This document shows positions 43,501-52,818 of a stretch of 64,000 nt of DNA, one piece after another. Positions within the stretch are counted from its first letter, which is position 1. Each line of letters starts with the position of its first letter. This stretch comes from Bradyrhizobium sp. U87765 SZCCT0048 (GTDB taxonomy: Bacteria > Pseudomonadota > Alphaproteobacteria > Rhizobiales > Xanthobacteraceae). Both the position numbers and the translations under genes were made by a program. Below the pieces are notes generated by a model. The model made no database searches, had not been told where the DNA came from, and saw nothing but the letters and a program-made list of their open reading frames with translations. The stretch is from assembly GCF_018131225.1 (NCBI RefSeq), contig NZ_JAFCMM010000001.1, positions 1,054,001 through 1,118,000 on the forward strand, in the 5' to 3' direction.

Positions 43501-46500
43501 ATTCGAGACTTCCGGTCCCGGTGCGAAGCACGCTGAAGTACGTGCCGTTGTTCGACGAACTATAATTCTGATCGCTGAGCGTGAGATTGCCGCCGCCGTT
43601 GAGCGCCCGCGTGGTCTGAAGCACGCGCTGGTCTGCTGCCGCGAGGTCGGCGCCGGCCACCAGGCGGATCGACGCGGAGAGCGAGCCTGCGGGCAACAAG
43701 GCCGCGCGCGGGGTCGTCGCGGCAGGAGGCGGACTGCCCGCGATCACAAGAGACAAGCCGACGACGGAGTTCTCGATGCCTTTGGGGATCAAAAGGCGCG
43801 TCAACTTGGTGTTATACGGAATGACCGATCCCGACGCATAGATGGTGCCATCGGCAGCTTGCGGCCGGAAAGGAAGCGCCAGCGGACCTCCAGTCAACGT
43901 CTTCGGAACAGTCCAACCTTCCGGCGCGGTTACAATGGCCGTCTGGCCCGCAGCGAGTCGCCAGTACACCGCAGAGCTGGTGAAAAGAGAACTACCGGAT
44001 ACTTCAGAAGCTAAAATGGCGCGATTGGTAGATGGCTGTCCAACACCATCCATGAAGCCGTCTGAGATGCTGCCGTTGATCGCGAGATTACCGCTCGCTC
44101 GGATGACCAGAGCCAATGGCTCGCCCGCGCCGTAGCTGCTAGACGTCTTGTCGCGATTAGCGTTCGCGCCGTAGCGATATTTCGCAAGATCGATATCGCC
44201 CGAGGTCGAGAGATCGCCACTCGACGTGATCTGGACACCCGGCCGCAGATGGAACGCACTGCCGTAGGCGGACAGGCCACTGATCTTGCCGGGCAGCGTG
44301 CCGCTGGCAAGCGCGGCATTCATGAACGCCGTGCTCGCGATATCGTAGCCGTCGAGCGTGCCCTGGCTTATGGTGCTGCCGCCAGGCAGATCATAGGTCC
44401 AGAAGGCGTTGAGCGCGATGTCGCGCGCGCCCCTGATCGTGAGCGGTCCAGCAGCGGCGATGGCGATATCGCCCGAGGTTTCCGCGGTGCGCTGTGCGTT
44501 CAGGACCACATCGCCGTAGGCCACACCGTCCGGGGTGCTGAGATCCATCGTCGCCCCGGACGACAAGGTAAGCGTGCCCCCGGCCGCGGTGAGTTCGATA
44601 TGACCGCGATTCTTGGCTTCGATCGGCTGGCCGTAGCTGTCGACCTGCAGCACCGTGCCGTGGACATCGAGCACAGCATTCGAGGCCAATGTCAGCCCGT
44701 TCATTCCTGACAGGCGAATGGTGCCGGGCGCCGCGCCGGAGGCATCGATGGTGCCGGCGACGGTCAGGCTGCCGCCGTCGACCGAGACGGTGACATTGTG
44801 CGCCCTGACGCCGTCGCCGATGGAGAGATCGCCAGTCTTGATGTCGAAGCTGCGGCTCTCGAAGAAGCCGCCCTGGTTGAGGGTGGCGTTGAGCCCTGCG
44901 AAGTCGGCGAGCGTCCCGGCTGTGACAGTGAATGCGCCGCTGGCGGCGCCCCCCGTGGCACTGCCGTTCAGCACGCCACCGAGCGCGACCTGTCCGTTGG
45001 CTGCCGCGATCGTGACCGAGCCCGCGCCGGCATTGATGGCCGACACGTCGATTACCGACCCGGCCGCCTGGGTGACGCCGCCCTGGGCGCTGTTGAGGAT
45101 GAGCGTGCCGCCGAAGCCGTAGACGGTTGCCTTCTGGATCATCGACGGCTGGCCGCTGAGATCGAGGCGTGCTCCGGCATTCAGGGCGATGTCGGTGGTG
45201 GCGTTGACCACCAGCTTGCCGCTCGGTAGCAGGATGGTGCTGGCAATGGCGACGTGGTCACCGGTGAGATCAATCTCGGCGCCAGCCACCGTGGTGCGCA
45301 CCGCGCTCGGCGCGATGCCGGCGGGCGTGACGACATTGAGCGCGCCGCCGGTGGCATACGCCATGACCGACTTCTGCGCGCCGGTGAGCAGCGGCGTCGA
45401 TAGCGTCAGGTTGCCGCCGGTGCCGCTCTGGCCGAACACGGCGGCAGAATCGGAGCTCGGCGCCTGGTAGACGTAGAGCGAGCTGTTGCCCGCCGAAACG
45501 ATCTTCGAACTGGCGATCAGATTGACATTGCCGAAGCCGTAGACAACGCGGCTCACCGAGGCGGAATTCAACGGCGAAAACTGGCCGAAGTCGATCTCGC
45601 CGGCGACGAGATTGAGCGTGCCCGCTCCGGTGCCCGGCCCTCCGGGCGCAATCTGAGGCGGCGTGGCGCCGGCGATGCCGTTCCAGGTAATCTTGCCGGC
45701 GGCGATGGTTGCGCTGTCGCCCGCCGAACCGTAGCCGTAGACCGCCGGCGCGTTGAAGGTCAGGTTGACCCCCGAAGCGGTCGCATCGAGACCGGCCGAG
45801 CCGAACAGGTTGATGGCGTTTGCAGCGCTGAGCGTGATGGTCTGCAGTGCGGGCGCGCCATGGGCGGGGTCGCCATTGACCAGCGTGTTGAACAGCGCCT
45901 GGTTGAACAGGACGCCGGCCGGGGCCCCTGCCGCCGCGACCGTCGCAGCATCGCCGATGTTGAGAGTGCCGACCGCGAGCGCGATGTTACGCGATCCGAA
46001 GTGAGCCGACGGATCGAGGCTCGATGCGCCGGTGCTGGCAAACGCCAGCGTGCCTTCCGAGAACAGCGACGACCCAGCGCCCACCGTGATCGTGCCCGCA
46101 GCGCTGCCGAACGAGCCGGGGGTCGCCCCGAGGAAATTGAGGTTGCCGTTGGACAGCGCGAGGACCGTGAGACCGTTGGGCGAGTAGCTTACCCCGGTCA
46201 ATGTGGAATCAACGAGCGCCGCGCCCTGCCCAACCGTGCTCAGCGTCACGTCGTTGCCGATCGTGATATTGTTGCCGATGATGAAGATTTCGCCGGCGGA
46301 CAGGCTGACGCCGTCGCGAATGGAAAGATTGTATCCACCATAGCGATAAGGCTGATTGAAGACCATCACGCCATTGACGATCCCAACCGTGCCGTTGACG
46401 AACAGCCGCGACGCCTTGATGGCGTTGATATCAGCCGCACGGAGCGCAACCCCCGCGAATGCCGCGGTCGCGGGATCGGTATAGATTTCGTCGACATTCA

Positions 46501-49500
46501 TCAGCCCGACCTGGCCGGCCGCCCCGCCCTGCGCGCCCTGGAACAGGACTGTGCCGCCGAATGACAGCGCTGACGCTGTCGTGCCCGGCGCAGGCGGCTC
46601 GAATTTCAAGTTCAGCGTCTTGCCGTCGGCTGGCTGCAGCGGACGTTGCGCGCCGAACTGCGCTGCGTTCGCGATAAAGAAGTCGCTGTAGCTCTGCTCA
46701 TTGTACTGCGAGTAGTGGCGAACCGACGTCCCTGCAGTAATCAGCGCCGTCACCGGCAGGCTGCTCCGGATCGCCGTATTGGCGATGCCGGTGGAGACCG
46801 ACGCCACGTAGGTGCCGTTGCCGATGGCCGTCGGACCGATCGCTGGATTTGCGCTGCTGCTTGCGAGTTCGATCCGGTAGGCGCCCGGGAGAAGCGCGTA
46901 GTTCGATGGCAGCAAGGTGTAGGTGCCTGCTGCAAGCCCCGGCACGCCGGCCGGGACGGTGATCTGCTGCCCGACCACGGGATCGCCTGCGCCGTTCTCG
47001 GGAGCGACCGGCGCATAGCCGGAGGCGTAACCGGGAACGATAGCATACACCTTGTCCGTAGCCTGGCTGACGGGCGTCGTCGGATTGGCATTGACGAGCG
47101 GGGTATTGAGGATGTTGAGCGAACCACCCCGTCCGGAGATGAAGCCCGCGCCGCTGAGCTTGCCGCCTCCGGACAGGTCGATCGTCGCGCCGGCGGCCAC
47201 GTTGACCGACTGCGCGTCGAGCGTGACACTGGATTGATATCCGACGTTGCTGAAATTGGTGAGGTCCATGGCCTTCACCGCGACGCCATTGTAGCTGTAG
47301 GTGACGCCGTCAGCCGTCCCGCCATAGGGAATGGTCACGCCGGCCATCGACACCGACGTCAAGCTGCCAGGCAGCAGGTCGACCCGACTGGTCAGGGGCG
47401 CATTGCCCGTGCCCAGAACGATGCCGCCGAAAGGCGCCCGCACGATGCCGCCCTGCTCGACGCGGGGCGCGGTCAAGGTGAGATTGCCAAACACAGACAG
47501 GGGCGCATCGGGAATCGAACTGGTGGTACGGCCGATCGTCAGCGTCACGTTCGAATTGGGACCGAGCGCCACGGTCGGATCGTTGCCGCGCAGGCCGGCG
47601 ATCACGGTCGCAAGGGCCTTGGTGGCGGGATAGATCTGTGCCGCCTCGAGATCGAGATTCCAGTCGGTCGTGAGCTGTGTCCCCTGCGGGGTGCTCGACG
47701 ACAGGAAGCGGATATCGCCCTGGCTCCTCAAGATCGTCGTCAGGAACCCCGGCGCATAGCTATAGGTGGTCAGATTGGTCGTGGAATCGTAGACACCCAG
47801 ACTGGTCGCGAACTGCACCGGACCCTGAATATCGATCTGCTGCGCATCGGCTTCGAACTTGGCGTTGGTGATTGCCCCGCCTGCGTTCGGGTTGCCGAAA
47901 GCACGGACATTGGGATCCTTGACGTCGACGATGGTGCCATTCAGCAGTATGTAGGGTGCGGAAACCAAAACCTTGCTACTCGAAACCGCCGGCGTGGCCG
48001 ACATGGCGCCCGATGTGAAGGCGCTTGCCGTCAAAGTGAGGCTGCGGCCCAACGACAGCGCGATGTCGCCCATGAACTGCATGTAGTCGCCCGAGTTCAG
48101 AACCAGGCTGTCGAAACCGCCGGCCTTGATCCTGGCCACGCTCACCGCGCCTTGCCCGAACGTCAGGGACGACGCATCCAAGCCGGGTGCAATATCCGCT
48201 GGAAGCGGCGACGGCTGATAGGTCTGTGTCACCGTCAGTTTGCTGGGACCGAAGATGTTGGACGGCAGGCCGTACAGAAAGGAATCGCCCCGGAAGATCG
48301 GCGTGTTGAGGGCAATCGAGAGGCTGCCGCCGGACGCATTCGCCCCGCCGGCGAAGGCATGCATGTTGCCGTCGAGATAAAGCCCGCTGCTCGAGGACAG
48401 CGTGATCGCGCCGCCATTGGTCGCCCAGCCCAGCGGCTGGCTGGCGCGGTTGCTCCCCGCAGCCAGATCGATCGCGATGCGCGAGCCATCGGCGTTAAGC
48501 TCGGCGCCGGGGCGGATCAGCACGAATGCGCCACCGCCATTGATCGCGATCGAGCCACCACCGGTGGCCTTGCCGTAGGCACGACCGGCAGCGTCCGCGG
48601 TCTGGTAAGGCAGGCCGGAGACGTCGAGGTGCGCCGCGGAATCCACCCAGATCGAAATGCCGCGGCCATTGCCGTACGCATCGAAATTGCGAGCGGCGTC
48701 GAACTGGGTGCCATCCGCGATGTTGGCGAGGGTGATGCTGCCGCCATGCGCGGTAAGATTGCCATATACTGTGGTCTGCCCGAAGCTGCTAAGTGCGATG
48801 CTCTGCCCGGGATCGACAGTGATGGATGCCCCCGCGCCGATGACAATGGCGCCGCCGCCCGTGCCGCCCTGGATATTGGACTGCAACATCAGGCTGACGC
48901 CCCCGCGCTGGGTCAGCGTGGCAGCAACAGGATTCTCGATGAAGACAGGCGGCGTCCACAGCGACAACGCCGACGACGGACGGCTGCCGGACGGCACGGC
49001 AAAGCTGTCAGCCGTAAACCGGTACACCGGCATGACCGGGTTCAGGATGGTGTTGGTGGTGACGGCGACGCCCTGCGCGCCATTGACAGTGTAGTTCGAG
49101 AATCCGGCGGAGAAGAACGACGGGCTGAGCACAGGCGCGGCTGCAATGGACACCGTCTGCGGCAGAACGGCGCCCGCCGCAATAATGGCGCCGACCTGAT
49201 AAGTCATCGCGGTCGGTTGAATCGATCCCGCCGCAAAGGTGGTCTGATAAGGTTGAACCGGAAAACCGTTGGGAAAGATCGCCGACGTGATCGTCGTCGT
49301 GTTGACCGGAATTGCGCCATTCCAATCCCGGATGACGGTTCCCGCAGGCATGACGGTCGCGCCGTTATCCACATTGTACAGATTTCCATCGGTGTCGTGG
49401 ATGCTGACACCACGAGGGATAGTCCAGTCGGCACCGGTCGGCACGGTCGGCACGGCTGCGCCGAGTTGGTAGGGAATCGTCGTCGGCGTATCCAGGGGAA

Positions 49501-52500
49501 TGCTGGTGAAGGTCAAGGTCAACGCCGCGGGCAATGGCTGGCCGGCCGGAATGGTCAGCGCCTGCTTGAGCTTCACACTGGTGGGCGCCGGTTTGCCCGC
49601 CGGCAGGATGCCGGCTGCGAAATCGGCATCCTCACCGATGATGAGATTGCCGGGCGAGGAGATCGTCAGCGCACCGCCACCGCTGACGCCGTAGGCCCGG
49701 ATATTGCCGCCAAGCACCAGCGTGCCGTCGCCCGATGAAGCATCCTGCTGAATATCGCCGACCTTGATGGTGACATTGCCGCCCTTGCCGCCCTGCGTCT
49801 TGCCGCTCGCGAGAATGGCGCCGCCGGACGACACGTCGATCAGGCTGCCGGCTGCCAGCGTCACGTTCCCGGTCGAGTCGAAAGTGACGTTGCCGCCGTT
49901 GAGGAAAGCGAGATTCGACAGGCCGGCCGGATCAGTTGCGCCATTCATCCACACGCCGCTGGCGTCGATGGCGACACCCTGCGCCAGGGTCAGCTGTGCG
50001 CCGCCATCCGCATTCGTCAGCGAAATCGTGCCGGTCGCGCCGCTCAGGATATTGCTGACGGTGACACTGCCGGAATGGGCGGTGATGCCTGCGTTGACAT
50101 TGACATTCGGAGCGACGAGCCGGACCTGTGCGCCCGGAGCGAATTGCAGCGGCGCGGCGACAGTGATCGTATCCGCGGAGGCAATGTTGAGACCGCCAAG
50201 GTTGAAGCCGCTGACAGACGACGCGTCGAACCAGCCGGTATGGGCGCGATCGGCCGGTAGTGCACCGGACGCCGTGAGATCGCCGGTGATCGAGGCGACG
50301 GCACCGAATTTCACATCGGTCTTGTAGGCTCCCGTCAGTCCCGGGCCGCTGTACTGGCCGAGCGCCAGCGTGCCGGCGACCGGCGCGGTGGCCTGCGTCA
50401 GCTTGTAGGCATCGGTCACGCTCGCAGGCCGCGCATTGACCTGCCGAAGACCTTTGACCACGTCGGCGACGATCTGGCCTTCGAATACCGAAGTCGGCGT
50501 CGACAGGATGAGCTGGCCGGCGTCACGGCCGACCGTGTAGCCGTCCTGCCAGACGCTGCCGCCGAAGCCCAGGGGGCTCGCGTAGATCTCGGTCAGCTTC
50601 GGATCGTTCTTACCGCCCTGGTTGTGCAGCACCACGAAGCCGGTCACCACGGCGGAGTAGGTCAGATTGGCCGGCGCGGAGTTGACGTTATAGACTCGGC
50701 CGTCGCTGCCGAGCACATAGGTCTGGCGCAGGAAGCCGCCCTGATAGACGACCGAGCCGCCGGAGATGTTGAACGTCGAGCCCTGCTGCGCCACCACTTC
50801 AGGCGCCGCCAGCGTGATGCTGCCGCCGATCGCGGTCCACTCGCCGATGGTGTGCGGCGTGTTGGCGAGATAGCCCGAGACTTCCAGCAGGCCGCCTGCG
50901 GTATAGTAACGATCGGTGGCGTAGCCGCCGGTGCCTGCCGGCACCAGCGTCAGGCTGCGCGCGTCGATCCAGACGTTCTGGTTGAACAACAGCCCGCTGT
51001 CGCGGTTCTGCGGCGAGTCGCGCAGCTCGTTGCCCTGGATGTTGACGCTAATGGCATTGGCGCTCATCGGCAGCGGCACGCCCTGCACGCCGGAGACGTC
51101 GAGCGTCGCGCCACTCTCGGTAAACACGCGCTTGCCGGCCGACACGGCGATCTGGCCGCCCTTCGCCTGGGTCAACGAGCCGTTCTGGAAGTTGACGAGG
51201 CCGCCGGTGACGATCTCGATGCGGGATTGGTCCTTGCGGTCGCCCAATGGGGACAGATTGTTGAACTGACCCGGGGCCAGCGTATTCGGCCCGGATGCCG
51301 CGATCAGCGCATCGCGCTGGGAGTTCAGCGCCGTATCGGGCGACGACAGCTCCGGCAGGATCACGCTCAGGCTGTTGCCGGTCAGCGTCACGCTGCCCGC
51401 TGCATCGCTCGCCGAATTGAGCAGATGGATGGTGCCGCGCTGATTGACCGAGGTGGTCGACACGAGCATGCCATCCTGGGTCAGCGTGCGGCCGGCCAGG
51501 GTGATGTCGCCCTGCTGGGAGAAGATCAGGCCGGTATTGCCGACGGTACCGCTGGCGCTCCCTGCATGAATGACGGGCGCGATCTCATTGCCGTTGGTGG
51601 TCGAGAACTTGTTGCCGTCGCTGCTGTAGCCCGGTCGCAGAATGAAGTCGTCGCCAGCCGCGAGAATGGCCTGCCCCTTGGGCGTGGCGATGGTGCCCGC
51701 GTTATGCACCTCGGTGCCGAGCAACGCCACGAAGCCGCCGCCGGAGGTGACGGACGCCGGAGCGTTCGTCGTAATCAGGGCGCCGCTCTCGACGATGATC
51801 TTAGCCCCAGCTCCCGTAAAGCTCGGCACCAGACTGCTGCCGCCCGACTGTGAATAGATGCCCGTGCTGTTCGCCGTCGAGGCGATCAGCGACCCGACAT
51901 TGATCTGGCTGGCGCCGCCGAAGATGATGCCGTTCTGGTTGATGACCAGCACCTGCCCCGGCGCATTGATCTGGCCGAGGATCTGGCTCGGGCCGACATT
52001 GCCGATGACACGGTTGAGCGCCGTCCAGTTCGATGCCTGCTGATTGAAGTTGACGGCGGTCTGCGCGCCGACATTGAAGGTCTGCCAGTTCAGAATCGCC
52101 TGCGGCGCAGTCTGATTGATCGTGACCGTCGTACCGCTGCCGTTCGCGCTCTGTACCGGCGCATTGGCCCCGCTCCACGGCGCATTCGGCGCGACCTGCA
52201 GGCCGCCTGCCCCCAGACCGTTGGGTACTGCGATCTGCGGCAGTGTCGCCGAGCGCTGCGCAGCCGCAGCCGCGGCACGCGCCGCCGCCTGTGCCCCCTG
52301 CATCGCCTGGATCGCATCGATCGAGCGCCGCATCGCACTCTGGCCCTGCTGGGCAGCGGCCGCCGCCTGCTGGGCGGCGATGGCCGCGGCATCCATCGTA
52401 TAGGCCGTGGCCGGCACGCCGACGCCGCCGCCGAGTTGCGCGGCGAACGCGCCGGATCCTCCGACCACCAGGATCGTCAGCAAACTCGCCCCCGCAAGCA

Positions 52501-52606
52501 GTGCCCCGCGCGAAGCGGCGCGTTGCAACCTCGGCGTGCCAGTCACGCCCGATGCATGGACGGTACGCGGGCGGCGATGGCGAATGACGTTGGAGCGAGC
52601 CGGCAT
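40517..52606 (-). CDS. Giant filamentous haemagglutinin family protein, 4,029 residues
   Basis: A 4,029-residue exported protein. A long signal peptide (about 1-56, basic start then GALLAGASLLTILVVGGSGAF) is followed by an Ala/Gln-rich helical stretch (about 70-120) and a TPS/haemagglutination-activity domain (about 125-290) with VTINQTAPQAILNWQTFNVG and NQNGIIFGGASQINVGSLIA. Then comes a very long beta-helix-type region of Gly/Ala/Thr/Ser-rich repeats. The C-terminus, from about 3,760, has the domain typical of DUF3739-containing haemagglutinins (for example GNIMVWSAQGDINAGRGSKT and QASIIMVEVLGYGGG). Such proteins are secreted by an FhaC/ShlB-like partner; none is in view. It lies downstream of the FecR/sigma/STN genes on the same strand and is a paralogue of the gene at 56563-64000. 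Likely a surface adhesin. Confidence 0.92.
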   Translation of the reverse strand: MPARSNVIRHRRPRTVHASGVTGTPRLQRAASRGALLAGASLLTILVVGGSGAFAAQLGGGVGVPATAYTMDAAAIAAQQAAAAAQQGQSAMRRSIDAIQAMQGAQAAARAAAAAAQRSATLPQIAVPNGLGAGGLQVAPNAPWSGANAPVQSANGSGTTVTINQTAPQAILNWQTFNVGAQTAVNFNQQASNWTALNRVIGNVGPSQILGQINAPGQVLVINQNGIIFGGASQINVGSLIASTANSTGIYSQSGGSSLVPSFTGAGAKIIVESGALITTNAPASVTSGGGFVALLGTEVHNAGTIATPKGQAILAAGDDFILRPGYSSDGNKFSTTNGNEIAPVIHAGSASGTVGNTGLIFSQQGDITLAGRTLTQDGMLVSTTSVNQRGTIHLLNSASDAAGSVTLTGNSLSVILPELSSPDTALNSQRDALIAASGPNTLAPGQFNNLSPLGDRKDQSRIEIVTGGLVNFQNGSLTQAKGGQIAVSAGKRVFTESGATLDVSGVQGVPLPMSANAISVNIQGNELRDSPQNRDSGLLFNQNVWIDARSLTLVPAGTGGYATDRYYTAGGLLEVSGYLANTPHTIGEWTAIGGSITLAAPEVVAQQGSTFNISGGSVVYQGGFLRQTYVLGSDGRVYNVNSAPANLTYSAVVTGFVVLHNQGGKNDPKLTEIYASPLGFGGSVWQDGYTVGRDAGQLILSTPTSVFEGQIVADVVKGLRQVNARPASVTDAYKLTQATAPVAGTLALGQYSGPGLTGAYKTDVKFGAVASITGDLTASGALPADRAHTGWFDASSVSGFNLGGLNIASADTITVAAPLQFAPGAQVRLVAPNVNVNAGITAHSGSVTVSNILSGATGTISLTNADGGAQLTLAQGVAIDASGVWMNGATDPAGLSNLAFLNGGNVTFDSTGNVTLAAGSLIDVSSGGAILASGKTQGGKGGNVTIKVGDIQQDASSGDGTLVLGGNIRAYGVSGGGALTISSPGNLIIGEDADFAAGILPAGKPAPTSVKLKQALTIPAGQPLPAALTLTFTSIPLDTPTTIPYQLGAAVPTVPTGADWTIPRGVSIHDTDGNLYNVDNGATVMPAGTVIRDWNGAIPVNTTTITSAIFPNGFPVQPYQTTFAAGSIQPTAMTYQVGAIIAAGAVLPQTVSIAAAPVLSPSFFSAGFSNYTVNGAQGVAVTTNTILNPVMPVYRFTADSFAVPSGSRPSSALSLWTPPVFIENPVAATLTQRGGVSLMLQSNIQGGTGGGAIVIGAGASITVDPGQSIALSSFGQTTVYGNLTAHGGSITLANIADGTQFDAARNFDAYGNGRGISIWVDSAAHLDVSGLPYQTADAAGRAYGKATGGGSIAINGGGAFVLIRPGAELNADGSRIAIDLAAGSNRASQPLGWATNGGAITLSSSSGLYLDGNMHAFAGGANASGGSLSIALNTPIFRGDSFLYGLPSNIFGPSKLTVTQTYQPSPLPADIAPGLDASSLTFGQGAVSVARIKAGGFDSLVLNSGDYMQFMGDIALSLGRSLTLTASAFTSGAMSATPAVSSSKVLVSAPYILLNGTIVDVKDPNVRAFGNPNAGGAITNAKFEADAQQIDIQGPVQFATSLGVYDSTTNLTTYSYAPGFLTTILRSQGDIRFLSSSTPQGTQLTTDWNLDLEAAQIYPATKALATVIAGLRGNDPTVALGPNSNVTLTIGRTTSSIPDAPLSVFGNLTLTAPRVEQGGIVRAPFGGIVLGTGNAPLTSRVDLLPGSLTSVSMAGVTIPYGGTADGVTYSYNGVAVKAMDLTNFSNVGYQSSVTLDAQSVNVAAGATIDLSGGGKLSGAGFISGRGGSLNILNTPLVNANPTTPVSQATDKVYAIVPGYASGYAPVAPENGAGDPVVGQQITVPAGVPGLAAGTYTLLPSNYALLPGAYRIELASSSANPAIGPTAIGNGTYVASVSTGIANTAIRSSLPVTALITAGTSVRHYSQYNEQSYSDFFIANAAQFGAQRPLQPADGKTLNLKFEPPAPGTTASALSFGGTVLFQGAQGGAAGQVGLMNVDEIYTDPATAAFAGVALRAADINAIKASRLFVNGTVGIVNGVMVFNQPYRYGGYNLSIRDGVSLSAGEIFIIGNNITIGNDVTLSTVGQGAALVDSTLTGVSYSPNGLTVLALSNGNLNFLGATPGSFGSAAGTITVGAGSSLFSEGTLAFASTGASSLDPSAHFGSRNIALAVGTLNIGDAATVAAAGAPAGVLFNQALFNTLVNGDPAHGAPALQTITLSAANAINLFGSAGLDATASGVNLTFNAPAVYGYGSAGDSATIAAGKITWNGIAGATPPQIAPGGPGTGAGTLNLVAGEIDFGQFSPLNSASVSRVVYGFGNVNLIASSKIVSAGNSSLYVYQAPSSDSAAVFGQSGTGGNLTLSTPLLTGAQKSVMAYATGGALNVVTPAGIAPSAVRTTVAGAEIDLTGDHVAIASTILLPSGKLVVNATTDIALNAGARLDLSGQPSMIQKATVYGFGGTLILNSAQGGVTQAAGSVIDVSAINAGAGSVTIAAANGQVALGGVLNGSATGGAASGAFTVTAGTLADFAGLNATLNQGGFFESRSFDIKTGDLSIGDGVRAHNVTVSVDGGSLTVAGTIDASGAAPGTIRLSGMNGLTLASNAVLDVHGTVLQVDSYGQPIEAKNRGHIELTAAGGTLTLSSGATMDLSTPDGVAYGDVVLNAQRTAETSGDIAIAAAGPLTIRGARDIALNAFWTYDLPGGSTISQGTLDGYDIASTAFMNAALASGTLPGKISGLSAYGSAFHLRPGVQITSSGDLSTSGDIDLAKYRYGANANRDKTSSSYGAGEPLALVIRASGNLAINGSISDGFMDGVGQPSTNRAILASEVSGSSLFTSSAVYWRLAAGQTAIVTAPEGWTVPKTLTGGPLALPFRPQAADGTIYASGSVIPYNTKLTRLLIPKGIENSVVGLSLVIAGSPPPAATTPRAALLPAGSLSASIRLVAGADLAAADQRVLQTTRALNGGGNLTLSDQNYSSSNNGTYFSVLRTGTGSLELLAGGSFSEATPYGVYTAGTQSAPVLTADGSNPYDLIGTASGGLLQAWYPEHGGDLLLSAQQDVTGFIQIADRQNRWVDSDQSGNWLGRQGGTVVSSDPAAWWINFGRMAKADPNAPSSSLIGFQGIGTLGGGNLTVVAGRNAGANNLSGDQHVSLGLDLVVASTGRILADGSLLQTGGGDLRLSVGGTLNGIDPNVTRIQNLIPDYFGAVTDLRGNIFVNAGSVGAIAQQPGAVAGSVDPRPVGPTVFRSALFTPGPILAPGDGSVSMTARGDLVVGGASDAGMVDIPDVNGTPYHQVDTTFVLQGGSSRFTLWTQPSAINVYSAGGDAAALGGNGNKLAIYPGTLTMTAANGDLRFGGAGLPIELMLSPMGQLELLASGSIYGQGQVIGLSGADMSLLATPLHPVFSYKLTTNASPTAPYQNWNSNPIAFGPDTPLTNLHAGDDQPALVYAGVDIDDLTLGQVGQVYRQGSFVPTLATWYMAAKPFEVIAGRDIVGTGKVASAFLNMNANDITLIQAGRDIIYDSVTVAGPGLLQVQAGRNLYQGYYGALVSAGDLVNPANSAGGAGVVTLAGVGAGGPDYAAFARLYFNAANQLPVDGAPLAGSGKVAHAYDQELLTWLQQRFGYKGTAADALGYFLTLPAEQQGVFVRQVYYAELTASGREYNDANGPRPGSYLRGREAIASLFPNQDAQGKPITYSGNVTIFSGYIPDVLDTTKTVLTDGGIRTQFGGGIEVLAPGGKVLVGVEGITPGAAAGLITQGAGDIDVYSLGSVLLGQSRVMTTFGGNIMVWSAQGDINAGRGSKTTTIFTPPRRVYDAYGNVTLAPVAPASGAGFATLQPIPQVPRGNIDLVAPLGTIDLGEAGVRFSGNLNLAALQVLNAANLSGQGSVTGVPTVQGPPTAALTAASNTTAATQQAVPPPARNDGQASIIMVEVLGYGGGNGGGDNSPSDEERARRSQERQSYNTNSAVQYVGAGVMTEDQKQRLVRDGAL
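40681..40713. repeat. Direct repeat, copy 1 (haemagglutinin paralogue ends)
   Basis: A 33-nt stretch encoding the conserved IIMVEVLGYG region is identical to 56751-56783 in the same orientation, about 16 kb apart, inside longer similar stretches of the two giant genes. Confidence 0.85.
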
Positions 52607-52630
52607 CGAAGGAGCACCTTGTGGAGGCTG

Positions 52631-52645
52631 TCACGCGAGGCGTGA
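52631..52645 (-). promoter_or_regulatory. Stem-loop in the leader of the giant haemagglutinin gene
   Basis: TCACGC-GAG-GCGTGA is a perfect 6-bp inverted repeat, 25 nt before the start codon on the minus strand. Next to the start, AAGG-TGCT-CCTT can also pair and would cover the AAGGTG ribosome site. This suggests possible translational or operator control; unproven. Confidence 0.3.
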
Positions 52646-52818
52646 TGGGAGCGTGCGCGGACGAAACGTCACCACAGCCCCGCAAGGCGCCGATGACGTC
52701 CGACCGGGCTCTTGACGTTTCTGCACGCCAAGGTGCGCAAAGGCAGGTGCGGATTATTTTTGGAAAAGTGCGCGCCGGAGCGAATGCCAACCTCAACGCA
52801 ACCTGCGCGCGACCTCGG

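Noticed and set aside
46646..49738. A 1,030-codon open frame on the plus strand
   Set aside because: It lies wholly antisense to the 4,029-residue haemagglutinin gene, is Arg/His/Gly-rich like other shadow frames in GC-rich DNA, and shows no recognisable domain.
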